Source: Ciona savignyi (Eukaryota > Chordata > Ascidiacea > Phlebobranchia > Cionidae). From it: a stretch of 64,000 nt of DNA. Below the pieces are notes generated by a model, which had not been told where the DNA came from, ran no database searches, and was given only the letters and a program-made list of their open reading frames with translations. The first letter of the stretch is position 1, and every line of letters begins with the position of its first letter. Shown here piece by piece: positions 23,931-34,400 of this stretch. The position numbers and the translations under genes were made by a program. The DNA lies in NCBI GenBank assembly GCA_000149265.1, contig CH003264.1, positions 884,237-948,236 on the forward strand, given 5' to 3'.

Positions 23931-24461
23931 CTAAAAAAATTAACATATAATTGAATCTAAATAACCTGAGGGACATCCTCATACAAGTATTTATCAGATT
24001 AACTTATGCCCCTTAAGGAATTTTTTTTTTAATTTGATAATCAGTTAGGTGTAGATAAGGCCCCAGTCCCTTACTCAAAGGACACAACCAATTACCAGTT
24101 ATCGCTTTTACACAACTAACTTTTGTATTTTCCCACCACCTTTTCTGGTAAAACGAACAATCTTAATCAACTACCTAATGATGAGTAACTTATTAAAAAA
24201 TCATGCTCTTAATACTTAAAATTCTCAGTTCAATAAATATGTACTACATGCTTTTCAATGCAAGTAATAAAATAGTTAAACCATGTTTGATACACTTACT
24301 TTCAGCATATTACATAGACATCATATAACAAGTAATTGATAAAGGGGATCTTACAGTCACAACAATAAACCAAGTTCTAAACTAAAGTTTTTGTGGTTCA
24401 GCATGAAAACAATTGTGTTACCTACCCATAAAAGAGCAAAACAACTCAAATGTTTTTTTAC

Positions 24462-24527
24462 CTGTTATTGAATGTACATGCTTATTCATCTCGGCTTCAA
24501 TATTTTTCATTCCACTTTTTTCTTTTG
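24462..24527 (-). CDS. Possible exon of the minus-strand interior gene
   Basis: Between acceptor GAATTGCAG and donor GTAAAA, one frame reads AKEKSGMKNIEAEMNKHVHS, which is charged and helix-like. The other two frames have stops. The link to its neighbours is unresolved. Confidence 0.3.
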
Positions 24528-24647
24528 CTGCAATTCGAAATACCAGTAAAAGATATACAAATTGTCTTAACTAGTTAAAACCTTACTAACAATCCAAACA
24601 GAACATATTACAGATAACAAAATTGTTTACAAAGACAAATACTCCTG

Positions 24648-24950
24648 ATAGGATAGGATAAGATAGTATTTTCATGTTTATCCCCTTGAATAGGAAAACC
24701 AAGGGGGTTAACACACATGCAATCAACAGATCACCTTGCGCCCACCGCCGGGTTACCGGAGCTATTGCAGTATGTTATATAGAATACACCCGTTCCTTCA
24801 TTTTTGTAAAACCCATTAATTCGCTGGTTAAGGCAATGTTCGTTAAGTGTCTTCACGAGGACACAACCGACTATCTTGCGACCAGTTTCGATTCTACAAT
24901 CCTTCGGTTGAAATGCGTCGCACTATACCACCAGACTAACCAGTCGAACC
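24648..24950 (-). mobile_element. SINE family A, full length
   Basis: Tail GGATAGGATAAGATAG and TTTATCCCCTTGAATAGG, body GAGCTATTGCAG, tRNA head ending CTAACCAGTCG. Confidence 0.85.
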
Positions 24951-25019
24951 AGAATGATTTCTTATTTTTCATCAGATAAGAAAAAAATATTGGTTATACA
25001 TATGCCTAATCTTTCTTTA

Positions 25020-25130
25020 TTGTTATAGTTATGGTTAGTTGATTGGTTAATATTAGTGTTGGGGACAAGTTAGAATTAGATTTCCTGCTTACTGAGAATT
25101 TTCTCTAATCACTTTTTCTCCTTTTCAAAA
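25020..25130. mobile_element. MITE-like element C, half copy
   Basis: GGTTAGTTGATTGG through TTAGTGTTGGGGAC to CTGCTTACTGAG and CACTTTTTCTCC resembles the right half of the element at 12330-12510. Confidence 0.4.
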
Positions 25131-25280
25131 CACAAATAATTTTCTGATATAACATGATTAATCATGATAACATACAGATACAGTCGATTCCTAGATGCGT
25201 TAATATTTGCAATACTTTTGCCATTTGAATTATAATCAATTCGGACGAATTATACAAATACTGATTAATTGTTACCTATG

Positions 25281-25668
25281 CTACATTTTTAAGGGTCCTT
25301 TAAACGATAGCTTTCTTCCATCTTTTAAAATTGTGAATGTGGGCAGTGTCGCAGTGGTAGTGGCTGCGCTGCCTTTCTTTAAAACTTTTACTAGAATGTC
25401 CTGGACAAAGTATTCGACACGGAAAAACATATCCTAAAATGACACATAATAATTTAGTAAAAACTTTATTTGTCCATAAACCATTATGGTTATGTAATTA
25501 AAGGTTTCAGGTTATATATATATTTACCTTTCTTTTAACCAATATGCCATGGCGGCATGGCTGACTGATAAAACCCAATGTTTTTAATGTGAGTTTTGAA
25601 TTCTTTTGAGGAAAGTGTTGACAAATCCCTCTCATTACACACCATATACCGTACTTATTTTCGGACAT
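25281..25668 (-). CDS. Unrecognised two-exon minus-strand gene, or the 5' part of the interior gene
   Basis: Exon 1 (25668-25528) starts at an ATG and gives 47 codons to a GTAAAT donor, beginning MSENKYGIWCVMRG and ending GILVKRK. Exon 2 (25433-25281) follows a TCATTTTAG acceptor in the same phase. It reads DMFFRVEYFVQDILVKVLKK, a Thr/Ala-rich stretch and ILKDGRKLSFKGPL, then TAG: 97 residues in all. The TAG overlaps a strong GTAGGT donor, so the protein may continue into exons at 24527 and beyond. I do not recognise the family. Two long compatible frames, good splice borders and non-random composition support a real gene. The position inside the inverted minisatellite arms suggests it is transposon-borne or was captured between them. 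Confidence 0.4.
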
Positions 25669-25965
25669 ATTGGATATGGCATCATGATCTCCAAGTTGAT
25701 ATCAAAATGTATCGTACTCTTATTTTCTAACCAACTTAACGATATTTGGCAGTCAAATCTTTAAGAATTTGCTGAAATAAATACACCTAATTAAAACCAA
25801 TGCGCTATTGTTTTCACATAAAAACTATTTCGATCGAATTCAAAGAAATTTTAGTCAGGAAGCTCCTCAATATTCTTAGTCATCTGCAACACTATTCAGA
25901 AACATCTTTCTATTACCTTCGTCTGATTAAAATCAATGCGCTCTTATGCTGTTTTAAAAAGTAAC

Positions 25966-26572
25966 TTGTCGCCTCTAAAAAAGTGTCGTGTCGCCTCTAA
26001 AAAAGTGTCGTGTCGCCTCTGAAAAAGTGGCGTGTCGCCTCGGAAAAAGTGGCGTGTCGCCTCGGAAAAAGTGGCGTGTCGCCTCTGAAAAAGTGGCGTG
26101 TCGCCTCGGAAAAAGTGGCGTGTCGCCTCGAAAAAAGTGGCGTGTCGCCTCGGAAAAAGTGGCGTGTCGCCTCGGAAAAAGTGGCGTGTCGCCTCTGAAA
26201 AAGTGGCGTGTCGCCTCGGAAAAAGTGGCGTGTCGCCTCGAAAAAAGTGGCGTGTCGCCTCTGAAAAAGTGGCGTGTCGCCTCGGAAAAAGTGGCGTGTC
26301 GCCTCGGAAAAAGTGGCGTGTCGCCTCTGAAAAAGTGGCGTGTCGCCTCGGAAAAAGTGGCGTGTCGCCTCGAAAAAAGTGGCGTGTCGCCTCTGAAAAA
26401 GTGGCGTGTCGCCTCGAAAAAAGTGGCGTGTCGCCTCGAAAAAAGTGGCGTGTCGCCTCTGAAAAAGTGGCGTGTCGCCTCGAAAAAAGTGGCGTGTCGC
26501 CTCGAAAAAAGTGGCGTGTCGCCTCGAAAAAAGTGGCGTGTCGCCTCTGAAAAAGTGGCGTGTCGCATGCGT
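25966..26572 (-). repeat. 22-bp minisatellite array, right arm (about 27 units)
   Basis: Same unit as the left arm but reversed: the plus strand reads AAAAAGTGGCGTGTCGCCTC. Three variants alternate, with CTCGG, CTCGA or CTCTG before the A-run. The CTCGG type is common only in the inner half. The outer end is GTGTCGCATGCGTCATTTTT. Open frames of up to 219 codons on both strands are artefacts. Confidence 0.95.
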
Positions 26573-26595
26573 CATTTTTTGGTGAACAGCCCGTC

Positions 26596-27097
26596 TCAAA
26601 ATGTCACACCCTCTACAAACACAACAATACGTAAAAATGTCACATGATCTACAAACACAATATGGTGAAATGATTAGAAGTATTTAAGCCGAGCAATACA
26701 TACGTTTTCAACGGACAAGTGTTTGCTTCTTTGCTGATGCCGGCTCGTGGGCGTATGTGTGGTCCCTCCCGACCCCTAAATTGTTTGGTTAATTACTTAA
26801 TCTATCTAAATTATATTTACTTTATTTTGCATTGTATTTATTAATTGCATTTTTAATGGTTTATTAATCAATATACCTAATTTCCTTGCTTAAGCCAAGA
26901 GGTAAAAGAAAAATAATATTCAAAAATATATTCCCGCGACACTGGTAAAAGTACACCGTCTGCGCTGCTAGAATTCCAAAATCGCTTTGGGAGTTATCGG
27001 ATAAAAGAAAATTTTATTTATTTTTTTGGCGAGTTGTTAATTATTGATGTCTGTTTTTTAAATCTTGTATTCAAAGGTTTTATTGGAGTTATAAATC
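26596..27097. other. Upstream region of NSMCE2
   Basis: Presumed promoter and 5' UTR. A short direct repeat (CTACAAACACAA at about 26613 and 26649) lies near its start. No upstream coding exon is seen. Confidence 0.4.
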
Positions 27098-27778
27098 ATG
27101 TCCGACTCCATGAGTGAACGACATTTAGACGGCGCGATGCACAATATCAACAAAATGTCCGAATATATACAAACTGGTAACTGTGAGGTAATTGAAGTTG
27201 GAATCGAACTTTTGGAAAATAAGATTCCAAACCCAGGAATTGACAAACTACAGGAGTGTATTGCCGATCTAATTCGTGCCGAACATCGGGTCAAAGCGTT
27301 CACACAGTCAGTTGATTCACTGAAAGAGAAATGGAAAAACGGAGATTTAGAGGATTCAGTTGACGTTGTTGAAGAGCTTGAAGAAAGTTTCAAACAACAA
27401 GCGAATGTGATTAATGAAGATCAGAGTGTATGGGACCATGAGTTCATGACAGTTTTCATCGACCAAATGAAAGCGATTGACAGTAGTGTGGAATTGAAAG
27501 ACAACAGAGCGCCCGCAGAATCACTGGAGGATAGTATGGAGCTAACCCAAGCGGAGACGGCCACAAAATGCCCGATTACCCAGTGTCCGATGGTGGATCC
27601 GGTAAAAGACAAAGTCTGCGGACATTCGTTCGAAAAAGAAGCAATTGTCTCTCACATTAAACAGTGCCAGAAGCGAAAGAGACCTGCCAAGTGTCCGTAT
27701 CCGGGCTGTTTGAATGTAATCAACCAAACCAACTTGGAAATCAACTTAGTTTTGAAACATCGTCATCAACGACGTTGA
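27098..27778 (+). CDS. NSMCE2: NSE2/MMS21 SUMO E3 ligase of the SMC5/6 complex
   Basis: This is a single uninterrupted exon of 226 codons. The first 140 residues are acidic and helical, as expected for the arm that binds the SMC5 coiled coil. Residues about 151-226 form an SP-RING: CPITQCPMVDPV, KDKVCGHSFEKEAI and KCPYPGC. The conserved zinc ligands (Cys and His of CGH, then the two Cys of KCPYPGC) are all present. In this family the SP-RING recruits the UBC9-SUMO thioester, and the complex acts in DNA repair and chromosome segregation in the nucleus. The length is close to human NSMCE2 (247 aa). PUF60 starts 657 bp downstream on the same strand. A candidate AATAAA lies at 28138-28143. Confidence 0.93.
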   Translation: MSDSMSERHLDGAMHNINKMSEYIQTGNCEVIEVGIELLENKIPNPGIDKLQECIADLIRAEHRVKAFTQSVDSLKEKWKNGDLEDSVDVVEELEESFKQQANVINEDQSVWDHEFMTVFIDQMKAIDSSVELKDNRAPAESLEDSMELTQAETATKCPITQCPMVDPVKDKVCGHSFEKEAIVSHIKQCQKRKRPAKCPYPGCLNVINQTNLEINLVLKHRHQRR

Positions 27779-28435
27779 AACTTTGGTGTCCTGTGGCAGT
27801 TCGTTGTCAGTTAATGTGTTTTCACTTGTACTTTATTTTTATGCTAAACACACACCTTCACTATTGCTATTAACATTTTTGTAGCGTTCACAGAAAATAT
27901 AAGATCTGTAAAACACATGAATCATTGTTAGAAAGTTAGTATTGCGGCTTCAATTATTATGTGCCACAATTTGATTTTTTACCCTGATTGCCATTTTTAT
28001 AAGTTGGGTCATCTATAATTAATAATGCCAGATTGATTTGATATAAACTGCCATGATTGTAATGGACTAACTACTTACCCATCTCTTAATATCATTTAGT
28101 AACTATTTTTTGTTTTCACCGCTGGTTTAATTTCTTTAATAAATTCGAAGTACAATGCTAAACCATACTATTTAAAGCTTATTGTACCAGTGAATATTAT
28201 AACATTAATACCAGTAATGATTTTCGAATAATAACACAGTAAGGTACATTTAACTTACCTTGAAGTGTTTTTTTTCCGACTAATAAATCTTGCTTTTTAA
28301 TTGTCATGCATGTATGATGTACCTGCAGTAATTCTTGTCCTTATGTTCGTGGTTATAGAATTGTGAATTGTTGCAGATTTGATAAGTGTTGTGGTCAATC
28401 TGAACTTGCAATATTCGCTGCTGTAACAAGACACC
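27779..28435. other. NSMCE2-PUF60 intergenic region
   Basis: It holds the NSMCE2 3' UTR (AATAAA at 28138-28143). An acceptor-like TTGTGAATTGTTGCAG at about 28361-28376 lies 60 bp before the PUF60 ATG. That AG could be a cis acceptor for a 5' UTR intron, or a trans-splice site, since ascidians use spliced-leader trans-splicing. The sequence alone does not decide. Confidence 0.4.
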
Positions 28436-31400
28436 ATGAATCCACTCGTGGCACAGATTCTTCCTCAATCTACATTACCCCCTCTCACTCCAAGCCAACG
28501 TATTGCACTAGATAAGGTATGGAACAATTAATTGAAAAATAACTTTGTCATATTAATTGAAAGATTATCAGTTAAATAATTTATATTTTAGGCTACTCAA
28601 ATAAAAAATCCACTTTAACAGAATCTCATTAAAACATTAACCGTGTTTACCAGTATTGGAGAATTTATCACTTTTTAAGTGCGAAAACGGTCTATGATTT
28701 AATTTCTGGACATAATACTATGTGTTTCCCGTCTATGTGGTACAGATGTTGGTTGAATTTGTTCACTAGGACATTTCAAGTTCGTAAACTATTGACATAG
28801 GAGAATTGCAGTGGGAAAACGCAATAAGCATGTCACTGGTTTTTAACTCCAGCAGCTTATGGTAGTTTGAGAGGCTGCCACTTAAGCCACAAATGATCAC
28901 AAAATTTAAGCAATGCGTTATCACTGTTCTAAGCAATGCGTTTTTTTAAAATTTAAGAATTGCGTTATCACAAAATTTAAGAATTTCGTTATCACAAAAT
29001 TTAAGCATTACGTTTTCATGTGTAGGCAAAAAAGTATGCGATGGAACAAAGCATTAAAGATGTGCTGATGAAGCAGACAATTAAACACCAGCAAACCAAA
29101 ATGACAAGTATGCAGGTAATGCGCTTTGTTCTGTTTTTATATGGATATATATAGAAATTTAGTTGTATAATATGGAAATTCAGTCGAAATTTTATTATAT
29201 ATTATTATATATATTTCATATTATGATATGAAAATTTAGTTAAAGATTCTGGAAAAACCTGTTTTGAATATTTTACACACTAAATGAGTTGTTTTTATTT
29301 TTTTCTGTCGAGTGTTAACATAAGAAGTAAGTCCTTATTTGAATATGATAGGGATGTTTATCTTAGCCAATACTGTTACATATATACTAGTGCTATGCCG
29401 ATCGTTTTTTTCCGCGATTGCATAAAGCCCTGCCGATCCAATAACCGAAATATCGGCACAGCACTATTATGTTCCCAGTCTTACATATGTACTGTGATTT
29501 TGTTTTAGGATAACCCATGTCCATTAATATACCAACAGTTTTTCGACTAAACAAACAATGTTTGATATTAAATTATTTGTATTCCAGAGTTCTGCACAGA
29601 AACAACAAGCACTAGTGATTATGTGTCGCGTCTATGTGGGCTCGATATATTATGACATCGACCACCATATGATTCGCGATGCTTTCACCCCGTTTGGGAC
29701 GATCAAAAGCTTGGATATGTCTTATGACCCAATAACCGGAAAACACAAGGTACCTCTACCATAGTAATGTAGATCAGGGCTTTCCAAACTACTAATAAGA
29801 CAGCTTCCAGTTTATTAATATGTTCTGCAACCCTTTTCACGTTTAAAATCTAACAAAAGTACAATAGATATAGTATTTTGCTTGGAATTGGTGTACTCTT
29901 TGCGACCCAAAAAATTCATTGCGCGACTCTGCAACTTCTAGTTTAAGAAGGCATGATGTAGATTGTGTTATTTACATATGACATATGTTTTAAGCATTGT
30001 CAAAATGAGAATAATCTATTTGTTCAACATGAGACATTGCATTAACAGCAAATGTTCTTGGTTATTTAAGTAGTTAAACAGTAAAGCTTATGCTATTTTA
30101 ACAAAGATAAGCTCATGCATTTATCAGAGTTATTTATTATTTTCTTTCTTTAATTATTTTTTTAAAAGAGATATTCACCATTACACCATCAATTAAATAA
30201 ACTTTTAAGATATCATTTTCCTTCACCTCACCGCATCTGCAGGCTCATCTAAATAATGCATTACACCCCAGGGATATTGTTTTATTGATTTCGAGATCCC
30301 AGAAGCAGCTCATCTTGCTGCTGAACAAATGGCCACACGCCCGTACAGCTTGGAGGTGAGACCTGCCAACCTTACTTAACTATTCTAGTGTTAAGCTAAC
30401 CTAACTAACCTTATTTAACTAAGTAAAATAGTTTAAGCTTACCTTGCCAACCTTATTTAACACTGATAGATTAAGCTTACCTTAATGCCTTTGTTATACC
30501 TCCTTTTTTTATTTTCCAAGCCCAGTCTTCGATAAGATTGTTTGTGTCTCCCTAGGTCAATTATAATATTCTGTTAAAATTATTCCAATTTCCTCCGATA
30601 ATGGGAATTTCCTTTGGGGTTTTTGTTAAAGTAAAGGCTGAGGCAAACTATGGGCATGCTGGTTCGGATTCCTAAAAGTTTCAACTTGATTGGATAACTC
30701 ATTCTACCCAATGAACTGTCAACCGAACAGCGTGAAAAAAAGAGAAAAAACGGAGTAAAATTAAATACGTTCCATTCCGACTCAAAAAGATCCCATAATT
30801 CCCATAATTAGTACTTTTTATTTGCATTTTTCAAAGTTGTTTTCCCCACAGGTAGAACTATCAAAGTGGGACGGCCCAGTAACATCGGGCAGGTGACGGC
30901 GATCATGGAACAACTTGCAACTGAGGCAAATCGGTTCAATAGGTGAGAATTTGTTGGAAAATATCAAAACTAAACATTTTTTAAATCTTACCTTACAGTT
31001 TTGCAATCCATAGTTTATTAGTTAGGCTGTGAAACAAATTTGCAAGCACAATGATTATATTAGTACTTATTCTTGTCAAAACTCTGATGAGGATTTCTAG
31101 TAGGAAAGACTTTGCATTGATAACCAATATTAAACAAGCAGTAATTTAAAAGTATTCTAATAGTTGCTTATGTCAGCATGGTCTAATTTTGACTTTTAAG
31201 GGCCATTTCACAAAAACGTGACAGATGTGTGTTCCACCAAAATAATCCAACAACCAACAGACTTAACCACATGCCGTGTGCGCCCTACGGGCCTGTAGTT
31301 GGATACGCTGGCTTATGTTATGAATTATTTTGGTCCAATATTAAAAGGTTGTAACACGGCAGTAGCAGGTATGCAGACACATTACGTGAAAAATTAAAAC

Positions 31401-34400
31401 TAACGATTTCCCACCAGGGTCTACATTTCCTCCATCCACCCTGACCTCGAGGAGAATGATTTACGGTCGGTGTTTGAAGCGTTCGGTAAAATCCTCTCCT
31501 GCCAGCTCGACCGGGACATGATGACTGGGAAGCACAGAGGATATGCGTTCATCGGTAAGTAGTTGTACTCCGATGTTGGTGTTTGGGTGAACATTTTTTA
31601 AGCCAATAATCGTCTGACCAATTAGCTCAGTGAGTTAGTGCATTGTATTTTAGCCGTTTGGGTTCAAAACTTGTCGCTAGCCAGTCAGTTCAGTCCTTGC
31701 ACTCCTTGGACAAGGCAATCAACTTTTTTTTTAACACTGTAATAAATGGGTTTAACCAACTTAAAGAATGTCTGAGTCATAAATAACACACTGCAATAGC
31801 TCCGGTAACACAACCGTGGGCACTAAGTGATCTAACAATTACCCGTGTGTTAACGCCCATTGCATTGCATTTTCCCATTCACAGGAATACACACAAATAT
31901 TGTATTCTATTGAACGAAGTTCTATTACTGCCAACATATATCTTCATGCTTGTATGCAATCTGCTTAGTTAATATTTGCTCCACCATCCACAGAGTACGA
32001 AACCCTTCAAGCGAGTATGGATGCGATATCGAGTATGAACATGTTTGATCTGGGAGGACAATACTTGAGAGTGGGGAAAGCCATCACCCCACCTAGCACC
32101 CACTTTGAACTGGTAAATTATGTGGGATATTATTTATGTGGTGTTTATCTCTGTACACCTATGACATGTGTCGGCAAACTATTGCACTCATGCCACAAAT
32201 GGAAAACGAGAATTTTTTTATTGGCAATTCCCGCGATTTGACGCACACGTAATAGTTGACTATGCCAACAGTACATAACAATTATATTGCCTTATGGAGT
32301 ATTTTTATCAATTTCGCTGTTAAAACACACATGGTATGTAAACCGTCCAACTTTAACCCAGTAAATCAGGTATATGGAATCATATATGCATTTTGGGCCA
32401 GCAATTTTTTTTATGGAGCTATGTTTCAAACCCAGAGCTCGTTTTTGTATTGCAGTCCCGAGTTTTACCGGACTGCCAGTCGGTATATGTATCGGTCGCA
32501 TTAGCCGTTTAGCCACATGGATACAATGTGTCTGCGATCTGTAAATCAAATCTGCTTTTATTTTAAGAGTTATATATCGAATATGACAACTGATCGGCAT
32601 ACTGGTGAATCTTTTGGCTTCGAATTTATTATCCAGCCCATAGACCATATGGGTCTGCACATAAGCACCATAGTGGTTTGTTCATAGTTTGTTCAACCAA
32701 AGTAACACGTCAAAACATATTAGTTATCGGCGCCGAGTTCTGGCACTTCCACCCTCCCACCAGCTGCGGCGTTGGCAGCGGCGGCTGTCACATCAAAGAT
32801 AATGGCGCAAGAGGCCGCCCACCCACACAGGGCAGCCACCAATGCGGCCCCAGGTAATTTCCATTATAATATTTTCATTGATGTCTGTAGAATAAGACAG
32901 GGGTAGGCAACCTGCTACACTTTCATCCTTCTGATACGGATGTTATTGAGGTGATAGAGCCACTGTAGCAAGCGCTTAAAGTTTAATACCCATGTATAAG
33001 TGAAACAAACAGAAGAGCATAGTTCTAATAATTACCGACCTAGCTCTTGTATATTTGGGTAAGACAGTGCCAACAATCCATTAAATTTAGGTCGAGTATG
33101 AATTCACTTGCGTGTGGAAGCTCATGCGATTAAATCTTTCATATGAGTAACAGGAGTAAATCTTTTATACTCCGGAATCGGAAGTGTCATACTCATGTGT
33201 ATAATAATAACGGTCACAATGATTGGGTTTTTTATCCCCCTATTTACCAGCCAGATATATAGAAAACGGTTGCGGTAAATGTTAGTTACTTTTTTAAATT
33301 GCAAGAGTAAATTTTTGCACATATTTATAATCAAATGCATCAGTGAAAATAAAATTTTTGCAAAATTTGAAAACCTGCATTTAAAAATTAATCGTATGAC
33401 ATCAAAGTCTAAGGCGAAATTATCAGGACTCTTTTAATCAATTACTTAATTGGGTCTAGGGAACATCTGCTAAGCGACTTGTCCAAGAAAGTCCAAGACT
33501 TTTAATCCTACAAACTTTCTGCTAAAGCATTGAAAATTACCAACACCACTTATAATCACTTTGTAATCATTCAGGTTGTTATGTATGTAGCAGCATAATT
33601 GATTTGATTGTTTAGCAGGTTTCAATGGGACAGCATTACTCCCTCAACCTGCTGCTGTTTTGGCAGCAAATAAACCTGGAGTTGTGACAGGTAGGTGAGG
33701 GTGATTGGTTTGTGGTGGGGTGTTGTAGGGTGTTCACGTTTATTCCTTTAAAGTGTTTAATTGCTTGAGTTTAAAATTAACCTTGTGCTCCATTTGTGAT
33801 ATATAAGCTCTTTAATCCCACTAGTATATCTGCTGGTCTATACAGTATTATTTTTGATTAATTACGAATTTTATTATTTTTATATGCAAGCATTCGATTA
33901 TATTTTTTTAAGGACATAGCATAGCTTAAGAGTAAATACATCTTGTAAAGTAGGAAATAAACTTCAGGTAAGCATACTGTCAATCAGATTGTGTAAAAGT
34001 AAGAACAATGACACTGAATTCGAGATTAGGATATCATAATTGGCAGAGGATGTTTAGGTTCATCATTGTGAATGGGAAAACCAAAGAGGTTAGCACACGG
34101 GCAATCGTCAGATCACCTCGTGCCTATCGTTGGTTTACCCGAGTTATGGCAGTTTGCTGTGTATGATTCATACTTTTCTTCAGTTTTGTAGAACCCAATA
34201 TTTTACTGGGTTCAGGCAATGTTCGTTAAGTGCCTTGCTGAAAGACACAACCGACTAGCTAGCGACCAGTTTCGAATCTGTAACCCTTCAACTGAAAGGC
34301 AACGCATGAATCTACCAAGCTAAACGGTCGGACAAAATTAGGATTTCATTGGAATCTTCTTCATTATTTTTAGAAAATGCAACAACTTTGCTGCTTTTCA

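Larger units (their letters stand above)
21225..26595. mobile_element. Foldback-like element with inverted 22-bp tandem-repeat termini
   Basis: Two arrays of the same 22-bp unit face each other (21243-21645 and 25966-26572). Each outer end carries the palindrome core CGCATGCG, next to a matching CACCA(G/A)AAAATG flank. Each inner end holds degenerate units. The unit contains the dyad GGCGACACGCC. Foldback (FB) and Galileo-type transposons are known to have long inverted ends made of tandem repeats; applying that name here is inference. The interior carries two SINE A copies and minus-strand exon candidates. No target duplication was identified. An inverted duplication of a satellite array is the alternative. 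Confidence 0.55.

Noticed and set aside
21213..26647. Long open frames (up to 219 codons) on both strands in the 22-bp arrays
   Set aside because: The unit has no stop in any frame and 22 is not a multiple of three, so all frames stay open. The repeated peptides are a by-product of the repeat.
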